This document shows positions 18,740 through 26,536 of a stretch of 64,000 nucleotides of DNA, piece after piece (the stretch's first letter is position 1; every line of letters starts with the position of its first letter). Where the stretch lies: NCBI RefSeq assembly GCF_011516645.4, contig NZ_CP088284.1, positions 1-64,000 of the forward strand. The letters are read 5' to 3'. This DNA comes from Bradyrhizobium septentrionale (GTDB taxonomy: Bacteria; Pseudomonadota; Alphaproteobacteria; Rhizobiales; Xanthobacteraceae). A program made the translations under genes and the position numbers. Below the pieces are notes generated by a model, which had not been told where the DNA came from, ran no database searches, and saw only the letters and a list, made by a program, of their open reading frames with translations.

Positions 18740-19885
18740 ATGACCGAACATGATGATGAGAAGATCGCCGGCGACCGTGCCATTACGCCTGTGGGAGGAG
18801 GGGACAATGCTCGCGCGACGATGCTCAAACGCGGCTTCGGCGCGCTGGCGCTCACCGCCTTTGCCGCTCTGATCATCTGGGGCACTTGGAAGGGCGAGAA
18901 GCCTGTCAGCGATTCCGCCCGAAAGCTGATAATCCGCCAGGCGGCAGCTTTCGAACCCATCCCGGAAGCGCCGGCCGCGCCTGTTACCACGGCCTCAGTT
19001 GGAGCCCCGCCGGTCTCAGCCACGCCAGCGGTCCCCGCGCCCGCCTCCGACCAGCTTCTGGAAAGTGCCCGGCGCGCACCGGTGCTGGCCTATAACAGGC
19101 CGAGTTCTGTAGGACGCGCGGCCCACGACGGCGTGACCGGAAGTGTCGTCACCGACCCCTATGGGTTCGGACGGGGCGAGCCGCGCAACGACCTCGCCGA
19201 CAAGCTGAAGCCGACCCCGATCGAGGGCGTGCGCGCGGCGCGGCTCCCCAACCGCAATCTGCTGGTCACCCAGGGCACCTCGATCCCGTGCGTGCTGGAG
19301 ACGGCGATGTCCTCGGACGTGGCCGGCTTCGTCTCCTGCGTCGTCGTGCGGGACGTGATGTCCGATTCCGGCAACGTGGTGCTGATGGAAAAAGGCACGC
19401 AAGTGGTTGGCGAGTATCGCGGCAATGTGCGGCGCGGATCAAAACGCCTGTTCGTGCTGTGGACCCGCGCCAAGACGCCGACCGGCGTCATTGCGGCATT
19501 GGCCTCGCCGGCCACGGACGCACTGGGTCGCGCCGGTTTTGACGGTGACATCGACACCCACTTCTTTGAACGGTTCGGCTCGGCGCTGTTGCTGTCCATC
19601 GTCAGCGACGCCTCCTCAATCGGGCGTCAGCAGCTGCAGGACAGCTCGATCCAGATCAACAACACCACGGGAGCCACCAACACTGCCGCCGGCATCGCCG
19701 TCGAGCAGTCCATCAACATTCCGCCCACTCTGAACAAGAATCAGGGCGAGCTCGTCAATATCTTTGTAGCGCGCGATGTTGATTTCTCCTCGGTCTATCG
19801 ATTGCGGCGGGTCGAGACCCGCACGCAGATTTTGGACCGCACCGTCCCCGGGGGCCTCGTGGCCCCGGCGGTGGTGACAAAGTGA
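18740..19885 (+). CDS. virB10: VirB10 energy-sensing channel protein
   Basis: This protein spans the envelope and links the inner-membrane ATPases to the outer-membrane core. It has a short cytoplasmic N-terminus, one membrane helix at about residues 33-50 (FGALALTAFAALIIWGTW), a Pro/Ala-rich linker and a C-terminal beta-barrel-type domain (GTSIPCVLETAMSSDVAGFVSC, GTQVVGEYRG, NIPPTLNKNQGELVNIFVARDVDFSSVYRL). At 381 residues it is normal for VirB10/TrbI. It starts 11 nt after the virB9 stop. Confidence 0.93.
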   Translation: MTEHDDEKIAGDRAITPVGGGDNARATMLKRGFGALALTAFAALIIWGTWKGEKPVSDSARKLIIRQAAAFEPIPEAPAAPVTTASVGAPPVSATPAVPAPASDQLLESARRAPVLAYNRPSSVGRAAHDGVTGSVVTDPYGFGRGEPRNDLADKLKPTPIEGVRAARLPNRNLLVTQGTSIPCVLETAMSSDVAGFVSCVVVRDVMSDSGNVVLMEKGTQVVGEYRGNVRRGSKRLFVLWTRAKTPTGVIAALASPATDALGRAGFDGDIDTHFFERFGSALLLSIVSDASSIGRQQLQDSSIQINNTTGATNTAAGIAVEQSINIPPTLNKNQGELVNIFVARDVDFSSVYRLRRVETRTQILDRTVPGGLVAPAVVTK

Positions 19886-20913
19886 GTGCCGTACATTCCA
19901 TCGAGCGCGATGGCAGCCGGCTCGTGCTAGCGCGCTATCTCGAGCCGTTGGCTCCATTTCTGGCGGACAAATCCTTGACCGAAATCGTCGTCAATCGCCC
20001 CGGCGAGGTCTTCGTGGAAGGTCCCGGCGGCTGGACCCGGCACGAAGCGCCAGCTCTGACGCATGCCTACCTATCACACCTGGCGACCGCGGCCGCCGGC
20101 CACACCCGTCAGGACATCGGCCCGGAGCATCCGGTGGTCTCGACCACCCTGATCGGCGACGAGCGCTGCCAGATCGTGGTGCCGCCGGCGGTGCCAACAG
20201 GAACGGTCAGCCTCACCATCCGCAAGCCGTCGGCTTTGACAATGACACTGGACGCCTTTGACCAGGCAAAACTGTTCGATGAAGTCCGCGCCGCCAACAA
20301 CGAACTCACTACCGACGAGCATCGGCTTCTGGCCCTGAAAGAGGCCGGTGCCTGGCGCGACTTCCTCCAGCTTGCCGTCTCAACGCGGCGCAATATCATC
20401 ATTTCCGGCGCAACGGGTTCGGGAAAGACCACGCTATCCAAGGCGTTGATCTCGGCGATCCCGGCACATGAGCGGCTCATCACCATCGAGGACACCGCCG
20501 AGCTTGTTGTCCCTCATCAGAATTGCGTGCGGCTGCTCTACGCCAAGGACGGGCAGGGTCTTGCCAAAATTGGCCCGCGCGAACTTCTGGAGTCCTGCCT
20601 GCGGATGCGGCCGGATCGCATTCTGCTGCAGGAGCTGCGCGACGGGACGGCGTTCTTCTATCTGAGGAATGTGAACTCGGGCCACCCCGGATCGATCACA
20701 ACGGTTCATGCCGACAGCGCCAGGCTCGCCTTTGAGCAGCTGACGTTGCTTGTCAAGGAAAGCGCGGAAGGGCGCGACCTGCATCGCGACGACATCCGCT
20801 CACTGCTGCTGCTTCTCGTCGACGTCGTCATCCAGATGCAGAAGCGGGACGGCCGCTACCGCATTTCGGAGATCTACTATGATCCCGTTCGCAAACGCGA
20901 CCACTTCCGTTAG
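19882..20913 (+). CDS. virB11: VirB11 hexameric ATPase
   Basis: The traffic ATPase at the base of the channel. The start is GTG at 19882, overlapping the virB10 stop (GTGA). Walker A is GATGSGKTT near residue 177. The Asp box (ITIEDTAELV), Walker B region (RILLQELRDGTAFFYL) and His box (SGHPGSITTVHADS) are all present. The 343-residue length is normal and the gene looks intact. Its last 35 bases overlap virD4. Confidence 0.93.
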   Translation: MSAVHSIERDGSRLVLARYLEPLAPFLADKSLTEIVVNRPGEVFVEGPGGWTRHEAPALTHAYLSHLATAAAGHTRQDIGPEHPVVSTTLIGDERCQIVVPPAVPTGTVSLTIRKPSALTMTLDAFDQAKLFDEVRAANNELTTDEHRLLALKEAGAWRDFLQLAVSTRRNIIISGATGSGKTTLSKALISAIPAHERLITIEDTAELVVPHQNCVRLLYAKDGQGLAKIGPRELLESCLRMRPDRILLQELRDGTAFFYLRNVNSGHPGSITTVHADSARLAFEQLTLLVKESAEGRDLHRDDIRSLLLLLVDVVIQMQKRDGRYRISEIYYDPVRKRDHFR

Positions 20914-22048
20914 GGCGGCGCAGGGCCCTGCCGCGCTCTTCCTATTGGTTGCCTCCAATGTCTTACTACTGGGGCTTAGGCTTCATGATGGCGGCCTGCA
21001 CTGGTCGGAGATCGCCACGGGCTGGCCACGTTACGGTGCCGACCCACGTTTCGACCGCTGGCTGACCCTCTCGACTCTCGCCGGCGCGGTTGTGGTCTTT
21101 GGCCTGCTCGGTGCAATCTTCCGGCACCGTCCTCTCCCGCTTCACGGCAGCGCGCGCTTCGCGTCCGAGCGCGAAATCAAGGCCGCTGGCCTGCGATCCA
21201 AAGAGGGCGTGTTGCTCGGCCGCAAGGACGGTGCGCTGCTCTGCTTCGGCGGATCGGAACACGTCATGGTCTACGCTCCAACGCGCGCCGGCAAGGGGGT
21301 CGGCTACGTCATTCCGAACCTGCTCAATTGGCCAGATTCAGTCGTGGTGCTGGATGTGAAGAAGGAGAACTGGGATCGTTCCGCGGGATTTCGGGCGGCC
21401 CACGGGCAGGAAATCTACTTGTTCGACCCACTCGACGAGAACGGTCGCACCGCGCGCTACAATCCGCTGGGCTATGTGCGCAGCGATCCCGCGGACCTCT
21501 ATGACGATCTGCAGCGCATCTCGGTCATGCTGTTTCCGGCCGAAAGCCGCGGCGATCCCTTCTGGTTCGAGGCCGCACGTTCGGCCTTTGTGGCGATCGG
21601 CGGCTATGTCGCGGAAACGCCAGGTCTTCCATTGACGATCGGCGAGATCCTGCACCAGCTGTCCGCGGCTCACGACCTCAAGGCACATTTTGAGAAACTC
21701 ATTGCCTCTCGCAAGTCCGGCCCTTCACCACTGTCGCGGAATTGCATCACGGCCTTGAACGACTTCCTCGCGGCTTCTGAAAACACCATGAACTCCGTGC
21801 GCAAGACCGTCACGGCGAGGCTCGGGCTTTGGCTCAACCCGCGCATCGATGCCGCCACATCGACCAACGATTTCGACTTGCGGTTGCTGCGGCAACGGCC
21901 GATGTCGATCTATCTCGGTGTGACGCCTGATAATCGTAAGCGCGCATTTTACTGCACAGGCTGCGCGCGCGGCTGGCCGCGGCGTCGCGTGGCGCCGGGG
22001 CCCAGCGGGATCATCGGAACGGCTTGATTGATCCTGAGCGTTTGACGG

Positions 22049-23650
22049 TCAGCCGCTGTCGTTGTCAGCTGGCAGGTTTTTTTGAGCGGTGCAATTGAAC
22101 GGCAACAGATCTTCGATATCGGCGTCTGGCGCGCGTTGGGGCAATTCGGTGAGCGCGTGACGTAGCCATGCATAGGGATCGACGCCGCATGCCCGGCATG
22201 TCAGCACCAAACTGTAGATCACGGCGCTTGCCTTGGCGCCGGCAACGGTGTCGCTGAACAGCCAACTTTTTCGTCCGGTGCAAAACGGCCTGATGTCGCG
22301 CTCCAGAACATTGTTATCGATCGGGGCGAGACCGTCACTGGTGTAACGGGTCAGATAATCCCATTGGTTGCGTGCATAGGCGATCGCCTTGCCGGTCAAG
22401 CTTTCGGGTAGCACCTTCGGCGCCTGGTCGTCGAGCCAGGTCCGGAAGGCGGCCAATACCGGCAGGCTATGCTGCTGGCGCAGCCGCAAGGTGTATGCGG
22501 CGCGCGTTTCGCCGTCGGGCGGCGTCTGGCGCGCCACCCTCTCGACCTCGTACAACGCCTCGAAGAACTTGAGCGCCTGCAATGGCGGACCGCCAGGCTT
22601 TGTCCTGGCCTTGAGCGCATCGGTAAATTTCCTGCGCGCATGCGCCATACAGCCGAGATGGGTCGCGCCTGTCAGCGTGCGCCAGGCGTCATAGCCGTCG
22701 CTCATCAACAAGCCGCGATAGCCGGCCAGGAAGGCCTGAGGATGTTGCTGGCCGCGACCGGGCTGGTAATCGAACAGCACGACCGGCTGCGCGCAGCCCT
22801 GGCCGCTGCGATAGGCCCACATGAAGGATTTGGCCTGCGCATCACGGCCGTCCTCTTTAAGAACCTGGACCCAGGTTTCGTCGCCGTGGACCAGGGGCTG
22901 CGACATGAGCTTTTGCTGTAGCGCGTCATAGACCCGATGCAGATGCAACTCGCTCGCCCGGATCACCCAGTTGCCCAGCGTCCCGCGGCTGATGCTGACG
23001 TCGGCGCGCCCCAGCGCGTCCGCCACACGGTACAGCGGCGTGCCGTCGACGTATTTGTTGGCGAGCACCAGCGCCAGCGTCGATGGCGTGGCGACGCTAC
23101 CCGGCAGCGGCTGCGCCGGCATCGGCGCGGTCACAATCGGGGTGTTCAGCGCGGTGCGCTCGCAGTGACGGCAGGCATATTTGAACCGCACATGTTGCAG
23201 CACCGACGCCTTGACCTCGACGTGCAACTGCTCGGTGACGGTCTCGCCCATCCGATGCATCCGATTATGGCAGCACGGACAGTCCTTTTGATCCTCACCC
23301 AGATCGTGTTCGACGCGTTGGCGCGGCAGATCGTCAGGCAGCGGCTTGCGGCCGCGTGCCTTCGGCGCCGGCTTTGGAGCCTCCGGCAACCCCGTGTCCG
23401 GCACGGCGACCGCCTCGACATCGTCGTCGTCCCGGCTTTCAGCGGCGGCCTGCTCGGCTTCGTTGAAGATGCGCTCCTTGAGCTTTTCGCTCTTCGGCGC
23501 ATACCGGTGCAGGCGCTCCAGGCGCAACTGCTCCTCTAGATGCAGCACGCGTTGTGCGAGTTTCTCGTTTTCGGCCTTCAGCGCCGCGATCTCGGCCGCG
23601 TGCGCCGCGATCAAGGCTTCCAGTTCGTGCGTCGTGGGCTTGCGACTCAT
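22049..23650 (-). CDS. tnpC: IS66 transposase TnpC
   Basis: The main IS66 transposase, 533 residues. The N-terminal coiled coil (LKAENEKLAQRVLHLEEQLRLERL) leads to a zinc-finger segment (DCPCCHNRMH, then YACRHCERTAL) and the DDE-type catalytic region (VHGDETWVQVL; YRGLLMSDGYDAWR; LAPIDNNVLERDIRPF). It ends with the C-terminal WLRHALTELP block. It is the last gene of the element and complete. Confidence 0.95.
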   Translation of the reverse strand: MSRKPTTHELEALIAAHAAEIAALKAENEKLAQRVLHLEEQLRLERLHRYAPKSEKLKERIFNEAEQAAAESRDDDDVEAVAVPDTGLPEAPKPAPKARGRKPLPDDLPRQRVEHDLGEDQKDCPCCHNRMHRMGETVTEQLHVEVKASVLQHVRFKYACRHCERTALNTPIVTAPMPAQPLPGSVATPSTLALVLANKYVDGTPLYRVADALGRADVSISRGTLGNWVIRASELHLHRVYDALQQKLMSQPLVHGDETWVQVLKEDGRDAQAKSFMWAYRSGQGCAQPVVLFDYQPGRGQQHPQAFLAGYRGLLMSDGYDAWRTLTGATHLGCMAHARRKFTDALKARTKPGGPPLQALKFFEALYEVERVARQTPPDGETRAAYTLRLRQQHSLPVLAAFRTWLDDQAPKVLPESLTGKAIAYARNQWDYLTRYTSDGLAPIDNNVLERDIRPFCTGRKSWLFSDTVAGAKASAVIYSLVLTCRACGVDPYAWLRHALTELPQRAPDADIEDLLPFNCTAQKNLPADNDSG

Positions 23651-23775
23651 CGGAGTCTTGAATCGAAGTCATGCCGCCGCGTCAACCGGGCTCCCATGTC
23701 TTCGTCATGTCTTCGGCCGCGTCATCTGAGAACGGCCATGCCGAAGCCCGATGACGCCGCCCGCATCGAACACGC

Positions 23776-24129
23776 TCAGCCCACGCTCTGATATTGCCGC
23801 ACCGGATGACGACGCACCGCCGCGATGTTGATGCCGTCAAGCAGCCAGTGCAGCTCCTCCGTCGTCAGCGTCAGCACCGCCTCCTGACTTCGGGGCCAGT
23901 GGAATCTGTCGGCCTCCAGCCGCTTCAGCAGCATCCAAAATCCTGACCGATCATAAATCAGCAGCTTGATCCGGTCGCGGCGACGATTGCAGAACGCGAA
24001 CACCGCGCGCTGGAACGGATCCAGCCCCATCGACTGCTCGACCACGATCGCCAGGCTGTTGATGCCCGCCCGGAAGTCAATCGGTTCGCGGTGAAGGTAG
24101 ACCCGAAGATCAGACGCCAGTCGGAACAT
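23776..24129 (-). CDS. tnpB: IS66 accessory protein TnpB
   Basis: A small protein essential for IS66 transposition, of unresolved biochemical role. The start MFRLASDLRVYLHREPIDFRAGINSL is the usual TnpB opening; upstream in-frame codons extend it by seven residues. The IKLLIYDRSGFWMLLKRLE segment is characteristic. It overlaps the end of tnpA. Confidence 0.92.
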   Translation of the reverse strand: MFRLASDLRVYLHREPIDFRAGINSLAIVVEQSMGLDPFQRAVFAFCNRRRDRIKLLIYDRSGFWMLLKRLEADRFHWPRSQEAVLTLTTEELHWLLDGINIAAVRRHPVRQYQSVG

Positions 24130-24556
24130 CGCAACGCCCCAGCGCTTCAATCACCGCCGACAGCAACTGCGCGTCGCCGCCTTCCAGCGAAAGCGTCACG
24201 CCGTTGGGCATCGATGCCGTCAGCCGCCCTGCACAGGATCGCTCCGTCGCGCAAACCGCAATCGCGCCAGCAGATCGAGTTGGCGACGGCGACGGCGCGC
24301 GAACCGGAATAAAGGCTGGCGCAATCGGCGCCCGCGCCTCCGGCTGGCCATCCCCGTTCTGAAGTTGTCGCTTGGCCACCCACTTGCGCAGCAGGTTCGC
24401 GTTCACGCCGTGTTGCAGCGCAAGCCCCGCCAGCGACACGCCAGACTGCAGACAGGCCTCGACCAGCCGCTGTTTGCTGGCCGGATCATAGCGACGCCGG
24501 CCATTGCGCAACACGCCGACCGTCTCAAGTCTCAAAGGTTCTTCTGGAGTGATCAT
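24110..24556 (-). CDS. tnpA: IS66 accessory protein TnpA
   Basis: A helix-turn-helix protein of 148 residues (RRRYDPASKQRLVEACLQSGVSLAGLALQHGVNANLLRKWV), the first IS66 gene. It precedes and overlaps tnpB. It is nearly identical to the copy at 29290-29736. Confidence 0.92.
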   Translation of the reverse strand: MITPEEPLRLETVGVLRNGRRRYDPASKQRLVEACLQSGVSLAGLALQHGVNANLLRKWVAKRQLQNGDGQPEARAPIAPAFIPVRAPSPSPTRSAGAIAVCATERSCAGRLTASMPNGVTLSLEGGDAQLLSAVIEALGRCDVPTGV

Positions 24557-24802
24557 CGATCGTGTCCACCTCGCTCATGGTGGACACCTCATCCCATCCC
24601 CGCGCTCAACTGCATAGGTGCGTAGAAAGGAGCGCTTACTGATAATCTCGATCGCATGGCGCCAAGTCTCGCGTGATGCCAAGCTTCGTTTTCAGTTCCA
24701 AATTGAAGGACGGCCCAGCCAGATCCACACAAGGCATGCGCGCTTTATGACGTTGGGGGTGAGCCTGTAATTAAAGAGAAGGGCAAGCAGGGTCAACCGC
24801 AG

Positions 24803-25372
24803 TTGGAGATCGCGCCGTACCCCAGTTCACTGCGCGGCCGGAGGCTCGAGCCCGCAAGCCAGGCATTGGTCAAGTTTCACGAACGATTGGCTGCGAGGCT
24901 CGATTCCGAGATTGCCTTGGCGCCAGTGGAGCAAGACCTGCTGGACTTCCTCAATGGTATCAGGCTGTCGCCATCGATGATGGCGCAGGCCTGTCGGCAG
25001 AATGCGACCATGCGCGCGCCCCTCGGCCTGGACACGGTGGGGCGTGCCCCACCGCCGATCCCCGACGCGCTGTCGTTCGCGCTTTATTGCAACGCGCTGC
25101 TGAGTATATGCGCCCCGGAGGCAGACCAGATGAATACCAACCCACCCGTTCAGCTCACCGCGAATTTCTCCATTTCCACTCGCGAGCAGTCGCCGCACCC
25201 GGCGCAGGGGCTATTTTCGTACAAGTGCGTTAGCATTGCTGGCCGGCAGCGAAAACGCTCGCTTGGCCTGCTCAGCGATTTTGTCACCAATGAACTGCCG
25301 CACCGCATTGCGGAGATTAGATGCAGTGAACAACCAAACGACGCGGTCAGGACCCTTGGCCGCCCGCGTTGA
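24803..25372 (+). CDS. Unrecognised ORF, possible gene fragment
   Basis: Codon third positions in this frame are mostly G/C, so it resembles real coding sequence, but I recognise no family. The open frame extends upstream to about 24705 without a good start, which suggests a 5'-truncated fragment. It contains a helical stretch (QALVKFHERLAARLDSEIALAPVEQDLLDFL) and a Pro-rich middle. The last 60 residues look less protein-like. It lies between the broken virD4 and a NifA-type promoter, so it may be debris left by the event that removed the virD4 3' end. Confidence 0.35.
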   Translation: MEIAPYPSSLRGRRLEPASQALVKFHERLAARLDSEIALAPVEQDLLDFLNGIRLSPSMMAQACRQNATMRAPLGLDTVGRAPPPIPDALSFALYCNALLSICAPEADQMNTNPPVQLTANFSISTREQSPHPAQGLFSYKCVSIAGRQRKRSLGLLSDFVTNELPHRIAEIRCSEQPNDAVRTLGRPR

Positions 25373-25671
25373 AGGCCGGGGATTGGGCGAAGGCGCTTTC
25401 GGCCGTCGAAGAGGCTGTCGCCGTGATGCCGGACGACCTCCATTTCCGCATGCTCCATGCGGATCTGTTGCTTCATAAACTGCGCGGCTTGCAGTCCGGC
25501 TTGCCGGCCCTGCGGCAATTTGTTCGGGACGCGATCGACAAAAAATCCGAGCTATGGATGGAAGGGGCGCTGCGCCAACTCTTCAGTTCGGCGAATGATA
25601 ACTCCCACTTCCCGCCTGCCGAGCGCCTTGGGATGGGCAAGGATGTTGTCCGAACTGCTCGGCCCTTATAG
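25369..25671 (+). CDS. Small helical-repeat-like protein, hypothetical
   Basis: A 100-residue frame with LKAGDWAKALSAVEEAVAVMPD, a stretch like one tetratricopeptide repeat, followed by further helix-forming sequence. It has no convincing ribosome site (the start is a TTG), so it may be the 3' part of a larger lost gene. The frame ends 64 nt before the NifA-type site at 25735. No function can be assigned. Confidence 0.35.
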   Translation: MKAGDWAKALSAVEEAVAVMPDDLHFRMLHADLLLHKLRGLQSGLPALRQFVRDAIDKKSELWMEGALRQLFSSANDNSHFPPAERLGMGKDVVRTARPL

Positions 25672-25734
25672 CACGACAACCGGTGAGCAACCAGCCGAGC
25701 GAGATATGTCGTTTTGGCGTTATCTTTGTCGATT

Positions 25735-25750
25735 TGTCGCGGTCGCAACA
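25735..25750. promoter_or_regulatory. NifA-type upstream activator site
   Basis: TGTCGCGGTCGCAACA is an exact TGT-N10-ACA. It lies about 94 bp upstream of a TGGCAC -24 element that precedes the peptide gene at 25909, the arrangement of NifA-activated promoters. Confidence 0.6.
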
Positions 25751-25834
25751 CGATCATTCAGAGTCTGCCACCACGCGCTCAGCCAAGTCACTGAACAAAA
25801 TGGAGAGCGGCTTTTGGAGTTCATCCTGTGCAAC

Positions 25835-25850
25835 TGGCACGAACATTGAA
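25835..25850 (+). promoter_or_regulatory. Sigma-54-like -24/-12 promoter, variant -12
   Basis: TGGCACGAACATTGAA: a consensus -24 (TGGCAC), five-base spacer and TTGAA in place of TTGCA/T. The GG and the spacing are right, but the -12 GC is GA. The same variant recurs before the peptide genes at 40262 and 50283. The predicted start is about 50 nt before the ATG. Confidence 0.5.
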
Positions 25851-25908
25851 GACGTCATTTCGTGACGGCAGCGGCCGCTGACCGTCCTCACGGAAAAGGA
25901 GTCAAGAA

Positions 25909-26070
25909 ATGAAAAGCGACATGTCCGACTATGATGTAACTGAACTGACTCTCGAAGAAGCATGTTCAACGTCGGGAGGCGACAAATGTATCATTTTTAA
26001 GCCGCCGCCGGGTGGCGGAACCATTGATGCCAATCCCCTGCCCCCCGCCGGGGATAGAGGGTTGATGTAA
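25909..26070 (+). CDS. Double-glycine leader peptide 1 (Pro/Gly-rich core)
   Basis: A 53-residue precursor with a 24-residue leader, MKSDMSDYDV then TELTLEEACSTSGG. It matches in length and pattern the leaders at 40262 and 50283. Cleavage after Gly-Gly by a C39 peptidase exporter would release 29 residues starting DKCIIFKPPPGGG and ending GDRGLM, with one Cys and many Pro/Gly. AAGGAG lies about 8 nt before the ATG. A NifA-type promoter lies upstream, a strong hairpin downstream, and an hlyD gene follows. The core resembles no bacteriocin I know; antimicrobial or signalling roles are guesses. Confidence 0.75.
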   Translation: MKSDMSDYDVTELTLEEACSTSGGDKCIIFKPPPGGGTIDANPLPPAGDRGLM

Positions 26071-26079
26071 ACTGACTAC

Positions 26080-26131
26080 AAGCCTGCCAGGGACGCGATC
26101 ATAACTCGCGTTCGCTGGCAGGCTTATTCTT
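26080..26131 (+). terminator. Hairpin terminator after peptide gene 1
   Basis: AAGCCTGCCAG (26080-26090) pairs perfectly with CTGGCAGGCTT (26115-26125), giving an 11-bp stem, with an inner cgcg/cgcg pairing. It is followed by attctta, a weak T-tract. It lies 10 nt after the stop. Confidence 0.65.
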
Positions 26132-26312
26132 ATGCCCTCGTAACATGAGAACTCCATCGGGAACAACCGTTCGGATGCGTCGTAGAGGCCAGATTCGCGC
26201 GAAGGCCGATCTTGCTCGCGACCTCAAGATGACTAATCTCGACCGGCGGCGGAGGCCGAAGCCCGCCAATCGGCATCGCTGACGGTGCTTACCATCTGGA
26301 AAGAGGGGAGCC

Positions 26313-26440
26313 ATGAAGCCTGAGATGTGGCTGAATTAACAGTTGAAGAAGCATCTGAACCTTCCGGAGGGAGTAGTTGTCGCAACTGCACTCGCGGCTA
26401 TGGCTGCGTGGCAGCTGTCATCCGCCGCACTTGCATCTGA
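26313..26440 (+). pseudogene. Double-glycine leader peptide 2 (Cys-rich, damaged leader)
   Basis: AELTVEEASEPSGG is the conserved end of the leader seen in the other three peptides. It is followed by a 22-residue core starting SSCRNCTRGYGC and ending RRTCI, with four Cys. The expected start (GAGGGGAGCC then ATGAAGCCTGAG at 26313) is out of frame with it, and about 13 bases of leader are missing. Translation could only start at GTG 26327, giving a 14-residue leader. No -24/-12 element was seen upstream. I read it as a damaged paralogue, though the core is intact. Confidence 0.55.
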
Positions 26441-26536
26441 AGCGAGTTAGATGCGCAACCGCCTGACGTCGCATGGTGCAGACTGGCAGTTTCGCTACCA
26501 AATTAACGATAGCAAACCTTGTGACATAATCGAACA

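Larger units (their letters stand above)
21936..24639 (-). mobile_element. IS66-family element, copy 1 (intact, 2704 bp)
   Basis: The ends are GTAAGCGCGCATTTTAC and, inverted, GTAAGCGCTCCTTTCTACG. The insertion is flanked by the 8-bp direct repeat tgataatc at 21928-21935 and 24640-24647, the size IS66 makes. It carries tnpA, tnpB and tnpC in order on the minus strand. Subtracting the nested IS1182, copy 2 at 29207-33358 has exactly the same length. Confidence 0.95.
20879..24676 (+). pseudogene. virD4: virD4/traG coupling protein, split by IS66 and truncated
   Basis: The type IV coupling protein, which would bring the relaxosome to the channel. Start MIPFANATTSVRAAQGP overlaps virB11; two membrane helices follow (about 15-35 and 58-80), then Walker A (YAPTRAGKGVGYVIPN near residue 132). 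The frame is cut by IS66 after TPDN. Across the element, with an 8-bp duplication, it resumes as DNLDRMAPSLA and then stops at 24674-24676. In the family Walker B lies after this point, so the protein lacks half of its ATPase even with the IS removed. Two events are implied: loss of the 3' half and an IS insertion. No relaxase is in the window. Confidence 0.9.

Noticed and set aside
20750..20878. Longer start for virD4 inside virB11
   Set aside because: The extra codons are an out-of-frame reading of virB11; MIPFANATT at 20879 gives a normal coupling-protein start.
26490..26536. Sigma-54 promoter directly before hlyD copy 1 (ctggcagtttcgct)
   Set aside because: The GG to GC distance is wrong and the -24 is imperfect.
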